Assembly (NCBI GenBank): GCA_013215295.1
Contig: JABSOZ010000010.1
Location: 62,001-126,000 of the forward strand
Direction of reading: 5' to 3'
Origin: Colwellia sp.
GTDB taxonomy: Bacteria; Pseudomonadota; Gammaproteobacteria; Enterobacterales; Alteromonadaceae
Length of the DNA stretch: 64,000 nucleotides
Made by a program: the position numbers and the translations under genes. This document shows, piece after piece, positions 28,062-37,756 of the stretch. The notes beneath the pieces are model-generated. The model had not been told where the DNA came from. It searched no databases and saw nothing but the letters and a program-made list of their open reading frames with translations. The first letter of the stretch is position 1, and each line of letters opens with the position of its first letter.

Positions 28062-30236
28062 ATGGACGTTTCTGAACTACTTGAATCACTCAATGAAAAA
28101 CAACGTGATGTTGTTGCTGCACCACTGCAAAATATGTTGGTCTTGGCTGGCGCAGGTAGCGGTAAAACTCGCGTTTTAGTACAACGTATTGCTTGGTTAA
28201 TGCAAGTTGAAAAGGCTTCATCACATAGTGTTTTAGCGGTTACTTTTACCAATAAAGCGGCCGCAGAAATGCGCGTACGTGTTGAAAAAACGGTTGAAGG
28301 TAATGTGCATGGCATGTGGATAGGGACTTTCCATGGTTTAGCTCATCGTTTACTTCGTATGCATTTTCAAGAAGCAAAATTACCACAAAACTTCCAAGTA
28401 CTTGATTCTGATGATCAGCTTCGTTTAGTAAAACGCATCGTGCGTTCGTTAGGAATTGATGAGAAACGTTGGCCACCTAAACAAATGCAGTGGTATATCA
28501 ATGGTAAAAAAGATGAAGGGATTCGCCCGCAACACATTGAAGTGTATGACGACCCAACGGAGCAAACCTTTGTTAAAGTGTATAGCGGTTATCAAGAAGC
28601 TTGTGATAGAGCGGGTTTAGTTGATTTTGCTGAACTATTACTACGAGCTCATGAACTCTGGTTAAATAACGCCGTATTACTTGCACATTACCAGCAACGC
28701 TTTAAACATATCTTGGTCGATGAATTTCAAGATACCAATGCTATTCAATATGCGTGGTTAACGATGTTAGGTAAAAAATCCAGTAAGGTGATGATTGTTG
28801 GCGATGACGATCAATCCATATATGGCTGGCGTGGTGCAAAAATTGAAAACATACAACGTTTCTTAAATGAATTCGATGAACCTCAAACCGTAAGATTAGA
28901 GCAAAATTACCGCTCAACCGCTAATATTCTAAATGCTGCGAATAAGCTCATTGCCAACAATAACAACCGTTTAGGAAAAAAATTGTGGACGGAAGATGAA
29001 GCGGGTGAAAAAATATCTATTTATAGCGCTTTTAATGAAATAGACGAAGCACGCTTTATAGCTGGTCGCATTACTGATTGGCGTAAAACAGGCAGCTTAG
29101 ATGATGTTGCTATTTTATATCGCAGTAATGCACAATCACGTTTAATGGAAGAAGCATTATTACAAAGCCGCTTGCCCTATAGAATTTATGGCGGACAACG
29201 TTTCTTCGAACGTCTAGAAATTAAAGATGCGCTTGCTTATTTACGTTTATTAAATAACCGTGATGACGATGCGGCCTTTGAACGTATTATTAATACACCC
29301 ACCCGTGGCATTGGTAACACTAGCCTTTCATTAATACGTGATGCAGCACGCAGTTTAGAAATGACCTTGTGGGAAGCTTGTCAATTTATGTTGAAAAATG
29401 ATGAATTGAAAGGACGAAGTGCTAAAGTGATCCAGAATTTTGTCAGTGTTATTGACCAGCTTGAAGACGACTCTAGCCATTTAGATCTTGATCAGCAAGC
29501 CAACTATGTTATTCAGCATAGTGGGTTAAAAGCCATGTACCAAGCTGAAAAAGGTGAACGTGCGGAAGCAAGAATAGAAAACTTAAACGAGCTTGTTACT
29601 GCTTGCCAAACATTTGAGGCAGACCCAGAATTAATAGAAGAACAAACCAAGCTGACATCGTTTTTAACGCATGCGGCGTTAGAAGCTGGTGAGTCGCAAG
29701 CGGATGATTATGAGCCCGCTGTGCAACTTATGACGATGCACTCAGCGAAAGGATTAGAATTCCCATTAGTGTTTATCGCTGGTTTAGAAGAGGGTATGTT
29801 CCCATCACAAAAATCGGTAGAAGAAATCGGACGTTTAGAAGAAGAACGTCGTTTATGTTATGTCGGCATGACACGTGCGATGAATAAGCTATACTTGTGT
29901 CATGCAGAAAGTCGTAGACTTTACGGGCAAGAAAAATTTCATAAAGCCAGCCGTTTTCTACGTGAATTACCAGCAGAATGTACAGAAGAAATAAGACTGC
30001 AAAACCAAGTTAAACGACCTTCAACGAAAGGAAAGTTTTCTTCTACGTTTACGCTGGAGACGTTTAAGAATAGTGGGTTTAAATTAGGACAATCAGTTGT
30101 ACATGCAAAATTTGGTGAAGGCGTGGTCTTGAATTATGAAGGTTCAGGCGCTCAGAGCCGTATTCAAGTAAATTTTGCAGATGTAGGTAGCAAATGGCTC
30201 GTTGTTGCCTATGCTAATTTACAAGCTATCGTTTAA
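28062..30236 (+). CDS. uvrD: DNA helicase II UvrD
   Basis: UvrD is a 3'-5' superfamily-1 helicase that removes incised strands in nucleotide excision repair and methyl-directed mismatch repair. The 724-aa product (E. coli 720) has motif I LAGAGSGKTR, Ia AVTFTNKAAAEMRVR, motif II LVDEFQDTN, motif III GDDDQSIYGWRGA, motif IV QNYRST, motif V TMHSAKGLEFPLVFIAG, and motif VI YVGMTRAM. The C-terminal domain ends in the Tudor-like KFGEGVVLNYEG...IQVNF segment that binds RNA polymerase. Confidence 0.98.
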   Translation: MDVSELLESLNEKQRDVVAAPLQNMLVLAGAGSGKTRVLVQRIAWLMQVEKASSHSVLAVTFTNKAAAEMRVRVEKTVEGNVHGMWIGTFHGLAHRLLRMHFQEAKLPQNFQVLDSDDQLRLVKRIVRSLGIDEKRWPPKQMQWYINGKKDEGIRPQHIEVYDDPTEQTFVKVYSGYQEACDRAGLVDFAELLLRAHELWLNNAVLLAHYQQRFKHILVDEFQDTNAIQYAWLTMLGKKSSKVMIVGDDDQSIYGWRGAKIENIQRFLNEFDEPQTVRLEQNYRSTANILNAANKLIANNNNRLGKKLWTEDEAGEKISIYSAFNEIDEARFIAGRITDWRKTGSLDDVAILYRSNAQSRLMEEALLQSRLPYRIYGGQRFFERLEIKDALAYLRLLNNRDDDAAFERIINTPTRGIGNTSLSLIRDAARSLEMTLWEACQFMLKNDELKGRSAKVIQNFVSVIDQLEDDSSHLDLDQQANYVIQHSGLKAMYQAEKGERAEARIENLNELVTACQTFEADPELIEEQTKLTSFLTHAALEAGESQADDYEPAVQLMTMHSAKGLEFPLVFIAGLEEGMFPSQKSVEEIGRLEEERRLCYVGMTRAMNKLYLCHAESRRLYGQEKFHKASRFLRELPAECTEEIRLQNQVKRPSTKGKFSSTFTLETFKNSGFKLGQSVVHAKFGEGVVLNYEGSGAQSRIQVNFADVGSKWLVVAYANLQAIV

Positions 30237-30299
30237 GGTCACGTGAAAATGATTAATCTTTTCGTTTAATGCCATTATATTTATAAGGTTAAAAATTAT

Positions 30300-31553
30300 A
30301 TGTCAAAACAATTACTTGTAGTAGAAGACAGCAAGCCCATCGGTCGAGTTATTAGACAAATTGGCGAGGCATTGAATTATGAGGTAACTATTGCCACTAC
30401 ACTCGCTGAAGTGGAAAGTATTTTACAAACGAAGGATGATTTTTTTGTAGCGACTATCGATTACGCTTTACCTGATGCACCAAATGGTGAAGCGATAGGT
30501 TGTGTACTATCACATGGTATTCCCAGTGTCGTAATGACAGGCAAAATGGATGAAGCCACTCGACAGCAAATTCTTGCTCAACCGGTAGTTGATTATATCC
30601 CGAAAGAGAACAGCCAAGCCTTTCTCTATTTGAAACGCATATTACATTGGCAAATAACAAATAGTAGCACGGGTATTTTAGTAGTAGACGACTCTTCAGC
30701 GGCAAGAAATTATGTTTCTCAGCTTCTCAAACGTCGTAACTTTAGTGTTTACCGAGCAAATGATGGCGTGCAAGCTCTCGAGCGTTTGAAGCAACATAGC
30801 GACATTAAGTTGGTGATCACCGACCTTGAAATGCCGGTTATGGATGGCATTGAATTAACTAATGAAATTCGTAAAATTTATAATCGTGATCAATTATCTA
30901 TTATTGGTATTTCTGGCGCGGATAACGGGATGCATTCTGCTCGTTTTATTAAAAATGGCGCGGATGATTTTCTTCGTAAACCATTTTGTCCAGAAGAGTT
31001 CTATTGTCGTATAACCCAAAATATTGAAAATTTAAACAATATTGAGCAAATACAGAAAGCCGCTAATACAGATTATTTAACGGACTTACCTAATAGACGT
31101 GCGTTTTTCACTAAAGCAGAGCAGCTTGTTCCGCAATATATTAAAAGAAATATGCCCTATTGTGTTGCTATGCTTGATATTGATTATTTCAAGAAAGTTA
31201 ATGATACCTTTGGTCATGATGCAGGTGATCATGTTTTAAAAGTACTTGCCTTATATATGCGTAAACATTTAGGGTCTGGTTTACTTGCCCGTTTAGGAGG
31301 GGAAGAGTTTGCTGTAATTATGCATGGTACCGACGAAGATCAACTTTACACTAAATTAGATGATTTACGTCGTGATATCTCGGTATCTCAGGTATCACAT
31401 GATGAGCAGCATATCGTTTTCACTGTAAGTATGGGAATGGTTTGTAATAGCAAAGAGGCCTTGGCGAAACAAATGAATCAAGCCGATACTGCTCTTTATA
31501 GTGCCAAAGAAAATGGTCGTAACCAAATATGCATATTTGGTGTTGATGACTAA
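30300..31553 (+). CDS. Tandem-receiver diguanylate cyclase (REC-REC-GGEEF)
   Basis: The 417-aa protein has two receiver domains and a GGDEF domain. REC1 (about 3-118): acidic pair Glu9/Asp10, phosphoacceptor Asp54 in ATIDYALPD, VVMTG, and Lys102. REC2 (about 125-245): Asp130/131, Asp175 in ITDLEMPVMDG, Ser205, Lys227. The cyclase motif is GGEEF (333-337). The usual RxxD I-site is not present in the segment before it (RKHLGSGLLARL). It should be a phosphorylation-controlled cyclase. The histidine kinase 100 bases downstream, on the same strand and without a receiver domain of its own, is the likely partner. Two paralogues occur at 61628 and 63505. Confidence 0.93.
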   Translation: MSKQLLVVEDSKPIGRVIRQIGEALNYEVTIATTLAEVESILQTKDDFFVATIDYALPDAPNGEAIGCVLSHGIPSVVMTGKMDEATRQQILAQPVVDYIPKENSQAFLYLKRILHWQITNSSTGILVVDDSSAARNYVSQLLKRRNFSVYRANDGVQALERLKQHSDIKLVITDLEMPVMDGIELTNEIRKIYNRDQLSIIGISGADNGMHSARFIKNGADDFLRKPFCPEEFYCRITQNIENLNNIEQIQKAANTDYLTDLPNRRAFFTKAEQLVPQYIKRNMPYCVAMLDIDYFKKVNDTFGHDAGDHVLKVLALYMRKHLGSGLLARLGGEEFAVIMHGTDEDQLYTKLDDLRRDISVSQVSHDEQHIVFTVSMGMVCNSKEALAKQMNQADTALYSAKENGRNQICIFGVDD

Positions 31554-31653
31554 CTAACTATATTTTCGCTAAATACTCGTTTAACTTTTAGGTGTATTTT
31601 TTATACATAAAAAAGTAAAGTGGTTAGACTGTCATAAACGTAAGGTGCATTAA

Positions 31654-33564
31654 ATGAATAAAACAAGAGTACTCATTCGCAAATCTTTGCTGATGTTTTT
31701 TTGTTTTGTTATTTGCACCTCTATTCCTATTTTTGCTCAGCAACTTGGTAGTGAACAAGTCAAAGTTGCTTTTATTTATAACTTCATTAAACACGTAAGT
31801 TGGAATGATGAAGCTAAAAATGATAAAAAACAATTTATTATCGGTGTTTATGGTGATGATGAATTTGCTGGTTTACTCAAGAATAAACTGTCGAAACGTG
31901 TAATCAAAAATAAAATAATCGTAGTCAAAATTATTCGAAATATTCAAGAAGGCAGAAAAACTGACTTGTTTTTCTCTGCTTCAAATAGAAATGTAGAAAT
32001 TGCTAATATCGCTTCAACACTTAGAAGCAGTGATACACTTTTGATCACAGACAATAGTGCTGACAAACATAGTGTCATGATCAATTTGGTTAATGATCTT
32101 GAAAAGTCTGTTATTAGGTTTGAAGTGAATAAATCAAATATTGTTTTCGAAGGTTTAAAAATATCCACTGATTTATTAATGTTAGGAGGTACTGAACTTG
32201 ATGTTGCAACCTTGTATCGAGAAACAGAAGTTGCATTACATGTCATTAGAACTCGTGAAATCACCCTAAATCAAAAGCTTATAGAACAACAAAATCAAAT
32301 AACTTCAACGATAAATAAACTCGATGCTTTGAATAAAGACTTAACATTCCGAGAAGAAGTTGCAGGAAGACGTAAACAAGAGCTCAACGTTTTAAAAGAT
32401 GATATAGAACAACAACAACGCTCTATAAAAGATAAAGAATTGCAGTTGGAAAAAGTAGCAACACAGTTAAAAGTAGCAAAAAACAATTTAGAGAGACAAC
32501 AAAGTTCTGTAAATAACAAAGAGCAAGAGAATCTTGCTATGGCTGAAAAAATATCGACTAATAAAGATATATTACTGCAACAACAGCAACAAATAAGTGA
32601 TCAAGGGGTTCAGTTAAATCAGAAAAATGAAGAGTTAGAGGAAAGAAAAGAACGAATAGATAAGCAACGTTTTTATCTTATTTTGATGGCTATTTTTATT
32701 ACTTTGTTAGTGGTAATTTCTGGCTTAGTTGTTCTACTTTTTGTTAAAAATAGAAGAACTACAAGGAAATTAAGCCATACCCTCGAAAATTTACAAAAGA
32801 TGCAGAAGCAATTAATCCAATCTGAAAAAATGGCATCATTGGGTACGTTAACCGCTGGTGTCGCGCATGAAATTAATACACCTCTCGGGATTGCTGTAAC
32901 ATCAACAAGCTCTGCTTTAGAAAGTACGCAAAAGATTCGTGAACATTTCGAACAAAATAAAATAACGCGCAGCGAAATGGAGAACTACTTTGATGGTATG
33001 GAAAAAGCGTCGAACTTAAATACTAATGCGTTAGAGCGCGTGATTGAATTGCTGAATAACTTTAAACAAGTGGCCGCTGACCAAATGGTTGGAGAAGAAA
33101 GAGAAATTGATTTAGTTCATTATATTGAAGAGGTTATGTCGACGCTTTCTGCTGAAATGAAACGCTTTAGAGTAAATTATCAATATAGTGGTGTAAGTGA
33201 ATTTATAATTTCTACCATTCCTGGTGCTTTAGCGCAGGTATTAACCAACTTAGTCACTAATGCATTAAAGCATGCTTTTGAAGATAAAAACGTTGGTAAC
33301 ATTAGTATTGAATTATCGAAAACAAAAGATAATACAGCTATGATTGTATTTAAGGATGACGGACAGGGAATGACCCAACATGTTTTAGACAATATTTTTG
33401 AACCGTTTTTTACCACCAAAAGAAATTCCGGGGGTACCGGTTTAGGGATGAATATCGTTTACAATATCATTAGTCAAAAACTTCAAGGCACAATAAAAAT
33501 AGAAAGTAAATTAGAGCAAGGTGCAAATTTTTATATTACTCTACCCTCGAAATTAACTTCTTAG
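31654..33564 (+). CDS. YfiR/DUF4154-domain sensor histidine kinase
   Basis: The 636-aa protein has a signal sequence (to about 28), a periplasmic YfiR/HmsC-like (DUF4154) domain (about 30-185; VAFIYNFIKHVSW, KTDLFFSA, DTLLITDN, FEGLKISTDLL), and a long coiled coil (about 195-335). One membrane helix (about 338-360) leads to a kinase core. The core has the H-box GVAHEINTPLG (His405), the N-box NLVTNALKHAF, the G1 box FKDDGQGM, the F-box FEPFFTTK and the G2 box GGTGLGMNIVY. In Pseudomonas, free YfiR is a periplasmic repressor of a diguanylate cyclase; here the same domain is built into a kinase. No receiver domain is fused. The 3' end overlaps convergent rarD by 12 bases. Confidence 0.92.
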   Translation: MNKTRVLIRKSLLMFFCFVICTSIPIFAQQLGSEQVKVAFIYNFIKHVSWNDEAKNDKKQFIIGVYGDDEFAGLLKNKLSKRVIKNKIIVVKIIRNIQEGRKTDLFFSASNRNVEIANIASTLRSSDTLLITDNSADKHSVMINLVNDLEKSVIRFEVNKSNIVFEGLKISTDLLMLGGTELDVATLYRETEVALHVIRTREITLNQKLIEQQNQITSTINKLDALNKDLTFREEVAGRRKQELNVLKDDIEQQQRSIKDKELQLEKVATQLKVAKNNLERQQSSVNNKEQENLAMAEKISTNKDILLQQQQQISDQGVQLNQKNEELEERKERIDKQRFYLILMAIFITLLVVISGLVVLLFVKNRRTTRKLSHTLENLQKMQKQLIQSEKMASLGTLTAGVAHEINTPLGIAVTSTSSALESTQKIREHFEQNKITRSEMENYFDGMEKASNLNTNALERVIELLNNFKQVAADQMVGEEREIDLVHYIEEVMSTLSAEMKRFRVNYQYSGVSEFIISTIPGALAQVLTNLVTNALKHAFEDKNVGNISIELSKTKDNTAMIVFKDDGQGMTQHVLDNIFEPFFTTKRNSGGTGLGMNIVYNIISQKLQGTIKIESKLEQGANFYITLPSKLTS

Positions 33565-34476
33565 CTGTTCATTGGAAGCTAATTTTCGTTTTTCTTTTCT
33601 TGATTTTAATGAGTCTACGCTATAAATAATCAATGCTAACCAAATAGCAGCAAAGGTAAATAACTTAGCAGGTTCTAATGCTTCTTGATAATAAAAGGTC
33701 GCTAAAAAAAACATAATACTAGGTCCAATGTATTGGAAAAAACCCAGTGTTGATAATGTTAATCTTTTTGCTGCAGCCGTAAAGCACAATAAAGGCGCTG
33801 TGGTAACAATACCTGCTGCGATTAATAACATGTTTAAATTTAAGTTATTTTCCAGCATGTTAGCCGTACTACTATCAACAAAGTAAATCCAATAGATAAT
33901 GGCCAACGGTAACATCATACTAGATTCAACAAATAAGCCGACAAAAGAATCAATATGCATTTTTTTACGTAACAAACCGTAAATACCAAAGGTTCCAGCA
34001 AGTCCTAATGAAACAATCGGTAATGAACCTATCGCAACAAGTTGAATTAATACGCCAGATAAAGCCAACATAACGGCGAATTTCTGCATTTTACGTAAAT
34101 GTTCACCTAAAAATATCACGCCTAAAGCAACACTGAATAATGGGTTGATAAAATAACCTAAACTGGCATCAAGCAAGTGATCATTATTAATTGCCCAAAT
34201 GAATAAGAACCAATTTACTAATAAAAAAATTGCAGTTAACGCGAGCTTAGCCAACAATTTAGGTTGTTTGAGCGTATTGATAAGCACGCGATACCGTTTA
34301 CTAATAACAACAATTAACAATAAGAGCAGGCTCGACCAAATGATACGATGAACCATAATTTCATCAGAGCTAACGTCAGCAATTAATTTAAAATATATAG
34401 GGGCTAAACCCCAAAGTACATAAGCGCTTATTGCGTTAATTACACCATTACGATCGTTGTTATTGGTTACAGTCAT
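33553..34476 (-). CDS. rarD: EamA family transporter RarD
   Basis: RarD is a ten-helix DMT-superfamily membrane protein (chloramphenicol-sensitivity protein family) of unknown physiological substrate. The 307-aa product starts GVINAISAYVLWGLAPIYFKLI, has VHRIIWSSLLLLLI, NWFLFIWAINNDHLLDASLGYF and INPLFSVALGVIFLGEHLRKMQ (RarD signatures), and LGFFQYIGPSIMFFLATFYY near the end. It lies beside yigI and recQ as in E. coli. Its last codons overlap the kinase gene on the other strand. Confidence 0.93.
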   Translation of the reverse strand: MTVTNNNDRNGVINAISAYVLWGLAPIYFKLIADVSSDEIMVHRIIWSSLLLLLIVVISKRYRVLINTLKQPKLLAKLALTAIFLLVNWFLFIWAINNDHLLDASLGYFINPLFSVALGVIFLGEHLRKMQKFAVMLALSGVLIQLVAIGSLPIVSLGLAGTFGIYGLLRKKMHIDSFVGLFVESSMMLPLAIIYWIYFVDSSTANMLENNLNLNMLLIAAGIVTTAPLLCFTAAAKRLTLSTLGFFQYIGPSIMFFLATFYYQEALEPAKLFTFAAIWLALIIYSVDSLKSRKEKRKLASNEQLRS

Positions 34477-34599
34477 TATTGTCAGGAAACTTTAGCATCA
34501 AAAATAAAGAGGCAAATTATAGCACAATGAATTTCACCGCAATTTTTTACTTACGCTAAACTTAAACCTAATTATAAGATCTGATTGTTTTAGTAAAGA

Positions 34600-35067
34600 T
34601 TAACCTACCAAGTATGTACCTGTACCAAAAGCAATGTGGTCACCTTTTTCATTATGCAATTCCATACGAGCTACTGCGACTTTATTTCCGCTGCGAATAA
34701 TATGTGCGGTGGCAATAAATTCTTCACCTCTGCCAGGTCTAAGGTAATCTGTACGGAGATCTATTGTTCCTAAACAACTCAAGCTTTTCTGAATAGCTTC
34801 AGTTGTTTTATGCTCAAGTTGTTCAATCATATTTGCTGCAACGACAACACCACCTGCAAAATCAAGAGCAGATGCAGTCACGCCACCATGAAGTGTCTTT
34901 TGTAAAGGATTTCCCATTAATTTATCTTGCCATAAAAAACGGATTTCCGATGTTTTAGAATCAAATTTACTCACTTTAAGCCCAATGAGGTTATTAAAGG
35001 GAAGGTTGTTTGCCCAGAAATTAGCGAGTTGCTTAATTGTTTCTTCTTCATGTAAATTTGTTGGCAT
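34600..35067 (-). CDS. yigI: YigI-like hotdog-fold acyl-CoA thioesterase
   Basis: The 155-aa protein is of the PaaI-type hotdog thioesterase family: HGGVTASALDFAGGVV holds the active-site region, followed by TIDLRTDYLRPGRGEEFIATAH and a final strand IAFGTGTYLV. It probably hydrolyses acyl-CoA thioesters; the chain length is not predictable from sequence. Synteny rarD-yigI-recQ supports the YigI assignment. It is divergent from recQ. Confidence 0.88.
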   Translation of the reverse strand: MPTNLHEEETIKQLANFWANNLPFNNLIGLKVSKFDSKTSEIRFLWQDKLMGNPLQKTLHGGVTASALDFAGGVVVAANMIEQLEHKTTEAIQKSLSCLGTIDLRTDYLRPGRGEEFIATAHIIRSGNKVAVARMELHNEKGDHIAFGTGTYLVG

Positions 35068-35221
35068 ATGTTTATCACTTTTACTTAACTGGTCTGATGT
35101 CTAAGTAGTAGATTAGCACTTATTCTTTCAAAGCATTCAATAAATACTAAAATATTACTCTCGACTTTTTTATTGCTGAGGTAAAATAGGCGTAATTGTA
35201 TTTTTAATAAAGTTTATTACG

Positions 35222-37033
35222 TTGCAAACAGCTCTTACTACAGTTTCACAACCACAGCTTGAAGATGCGTTAAAGCATCATTTTGGCTATCAAACTTTTC
35301 GCAGTGGTCAGCTAGAAATTATCCAGCAACTATTTCTTGGAAAAGATAGCCTAGTGCTGATGCCTACGGGTGGCGGAAAATCAATGTGCTATCAACTACC
35401 TGCTGTTTTATTGCCAGGGGTAACAATTGTTGTTTCACCTTTAATAGCGTTAATGAAAGACCAAGTTGATGGGTTAACTCGACAAGGTATTTCAGCCGCT
35501 TTTATAAATTCAAGCTTAGAACAAGAGACAATAAATGATATTTTACAGCGCTTATCTCGTGGCGAAATTAAGTTGTTGTACATAGCACCTGAACGTTTGA
35601 AAAACTATTATTTTATGCAAGGCTTATTGAGTATGCAGATAAGTTTATTTGCAATTGATGAAGCCCACTGTATTTCGCAATGGGGCCATGACTTTCGTCC
35701 AGCGTACACTCAACTCCATACCATCAAACAACGATTTCCTTCAGTCCCTGTAATGGCGTTAACAGCGACTGCTGATGTGACAACACGTAAAGATATTCTC
35801 CTCCAGCTAGGCTTGAATGATCCCTATATTCATCTAGACAGCTTTGATCGCCCTAATATCCGTTTTACCTTGGCAGATAAATATAAAGGTGACCATCAGG
35901 TATTACGTTACATCCAAAAGCGTGGTGATGACTGTGGCATTGTTTATTGTAATAGCCGTTGGCAAGTTGAAAAGTTATCAAAAATGTTAGCAGGTGCGGG
36001 TATTAATTGTTCGGCATATCATGCAGGCATGGAAACTGAAATGCGAAATATTGTTCAAGATGGCTTTGCCAAAGACAATATTCAGGTTGTTGTTGCAACT
36101 GTGGCTTTTGGTTTAGGTATTAATAAGTCAAATATTCGCTATGTTATTCATTTTGAGCCACCAAGAACATTGGAGTCTTATTATCAAGAAATTGGCCGAG
36201 GCGGACGGGATGGTTTACCAGCAGAAGCATTGTTTTTATATGATGAGAAAGATGTCGAACGTATTTCGAAACGTATTGCGGATGGGGATAATGAGGAAAG
36301 AGTTAATGTAGAGCAGCAAAGATTCCAAGCAATGAAAGGCTTTATTGAAGCCCAGACTTGTCGTCGACAAGTCGTGCTCAATTATTTTGCAGAATTTACC
36401 ACGAAAAAATGTGGTAATTGTGATATTTGCTTAGACCCACCCAGCCAATTTGATGCCACCGAAGCAGCACAGAAAGTTTTATCATGCGTTTTTCGTATTC
36501 AACAAAAGGGTGATATTGAACACGTAGTACAAGTATTACGCGGTGAATTAACGGAAAATGTGAAGAAGTTGGAACATGATAAAGTCTCAACTTTTGCAAT
36601 TGGTAAGAGTAAAACGCCAGGATATTGGTTTGCTATTATTCGGCAATTGATCCATTTAGGTTTTTTACAACAAGATATTTCTTTGCAGTCAGCATTATGT
36701 TTAACACAAGCATCTCGAACAGTTTTAAAGGGCGAAGAACCCTTAATGTTAGCCTCACCTAGGTTGCAGAAAGCCAGTTATTGGAAACAAGAAAAAACTG
36801 ATAATCGCTATGATAGAGGGTTGTTTATGAAGTTGCGTAGTTTACGTAAAACTATTGCAGATACTGAAGATATTGCGCCTTTTATTGTGTTCAATGATGC
36901 TACATTGTCGGAGTTAGCTCGAGTTAAACCACAAACCTCTCAGCAAATGCTAAACATTAGTGGTATTGGTGACACTAAACTTGCACGTTATGGGCATGAA
37001 TTTCTTGAAATGATCCAGCAGCATAATGCTTAA
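35222..37033 (+). CDS. recQ: ATP-dependent DNA helicase RecQ
   Basis: RecQ is a 3'-5' helicase of the RecF recombination pathway. The 603-aa product is collinear with E. coli RecQ: motif 0/I FGYQTFRSGQ and MPTGGGKSMCYQ, motif II DEAH with CISQWGHDFRPAY, motif V VVATVAFGLGINKSNIR, motif VI QEIGRGGRDGLPAE, the zinc-binding cysteines in QTCRRQVV...CGNCDICLDPP, a winged-helix domain, and a C-terminal HRDC domain. Motif VI reads GRGGRDG where E. coli has GRAGRDG. The start is TTG at 35222; its ribosome-binding site is weak. Confidence 0.96.
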   Translation: MQTALTTVSQPQLEDALKHHFGYQTFRSGQLEIIQQLFLGKDSLVLMPTGGGKSMCYQLPAVLLPGVTIVVSPLIALMKDQVDGLTRQGISAAFINSSLEQETINDILQRLSRGEIKLLYIAPERLKNYYFMQGLLSMQISLFAIDEAHCISQWGHDFRPAYTQLHTIKQRFPSVPVMALTATADVTTRKDILLQLGLNDPYIHLDSFDRPNIRFTLADKYKGDHQVLRYIQKRGDDCGIVYCNSRWQVEKLSKMLAGAGINCSAYHAGMETEMRNIVQDGFAKDNIQVVVATVAFGLGINKSNIRYVIHFEPPRTLESYYQEIGRGGRDGLPAEALFLYDEKDVERISKRIADGDNEERVNVEQQRFQAMKGFIEAQTCRRQVVLNYFAEFTTKKCGNCDICLDPPSQFDATEAAQKVLSCVFRIQQKGDIEHVVQVLRGELTENVKKLEHDKVSTFAIGKSKTPGYWFAIIRQLIHLGFLQQDISLQSALCLTQASRTVLKGEEPLMLASPRLQKASYWKQEKTDNRYDRGLFMKLRSLRKTIADTEDIAPFIVFNDATLSELARVKPQTSQQMLNISGIGDTKLARYGHEFLEMIQQHNA

Positions 37034-37035
37034 AC

Positions 37036-37061
37036 AAAAAACGCTCAATTGAGCGTTTTTT
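37036..37061. terminator. Bidirectional terminator between recQ and the cytochrome c gene
   Basis: A perfect 26-bp palindrome, A6 CGCTCAATTGAGCG T6, lies 2 bases after the recQ stop between two convergent genes. Confidence 0.92.
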
Positions 37062-37106
37062 AATATCAATTATTGATGAGAGTGTATCCAACAATAATTA
37101 TTGTAT

Positions 37107-37406
37107 TTATCTTAAGCTAGCGTAATAAGCCGCAATATTAGCGATATCTTCATCATTTAACATCATAGCCATAGGTGCCATTACTGGATCTTTACGCTTA
37201 CCCGCTTTAAAGTCTTTCAATTGTTTAGCAATATAAGCTTCTTTTTGACCGGCAAGGTTTGGGTACATTGGAACAGCAGAAATACCAGCAATTCCATGAC
37301 AGGCAGCACACATGCCCGTCTTAGCTTTACCCGCAGCAGCATCACCAGCAAAAACAGGAGATGCGAACATAAGCGAAGCAGCAACAGCTAAAGTAATTTT
37401 TTTCAT
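37107..37406 (-). CDS. Periplasmic class I cytochrome c
   Basis: A 99-aa c-type cytochrome. A signal peptide ([20 protein letters not shown]) is followed by a single haem-binding motif CAACH (Cys33, Cys36, His37). The sixth ligand is a Met in the VMAPMAMML segment. Small soluble cytochromes of this c553/c5-like type shuttle electrons between membrane complexes in the periplasm. An AGAGAG ribosome-binding site precedes the ATG. It stands alone, convergent with recQ. Confidence 0.93.
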   Translation of the reverse strand: MKKITLAVAASLMFASPVFAGDAAAGKAKTGMCAACHGIAGISAVPMYPNLAGQKEAYIAKQLKDFKAGKRKDPVMAPMAMMLNDEDIANIAAYYASLR

Positions 37407-37756
37407 AACTTATTTCTCTCTTAGTCGTAGGATTTTTTACACTACCCTGAGTATATGAGAAAAGAGTTAGGCTGTCGTTGATTTTTTTGAGCTAAGCATC
37501 AGCAATGCATAATTCTTTGATTTTTAGCAAATAATCCTCTAAAAGTCACTAATTATAATTTAAATTGTTTGTTTTTTGTACAGGATGTAGTTGTTGAACT
37601 ATAGTTATATATTACTCTTAGGATCAAAAATTAGTGTAAATAGGAGATAAACAATTAAAGGACGAACATACATTAGTTTGATCCTAGGTCTTTCTAACTA
37701 AACACTACTTTTCTTTAAATGGAATAGGTAGTTATAGGAATTCCAAAAAATACAGC
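37407..37756. other. Intergenic region between the cytochrome c gene and a diguanylate cyclase
   Basis: The 350-bp gap holds divergent control sequences. The only clear structure is the inverted repeat at 37619-37686. No coding frame with a ribosome-binding site was found. Confidence 0.5.
37619..37686. repeat. Inverted repeat upstream of a diguanylate cyclase gene
   Basis: Arms TAGGATCAAAAATTAGTGT (37619-37637) and, reverse complemented, TAGGATCAAACTAATGT (37670-37686) flank 32 bases. They match at about 15 positions. The right arm ends 70 bases before the diguanylate cyclase start; an operator pair or an RNA hairpin is possible. Confidence 0.5.
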
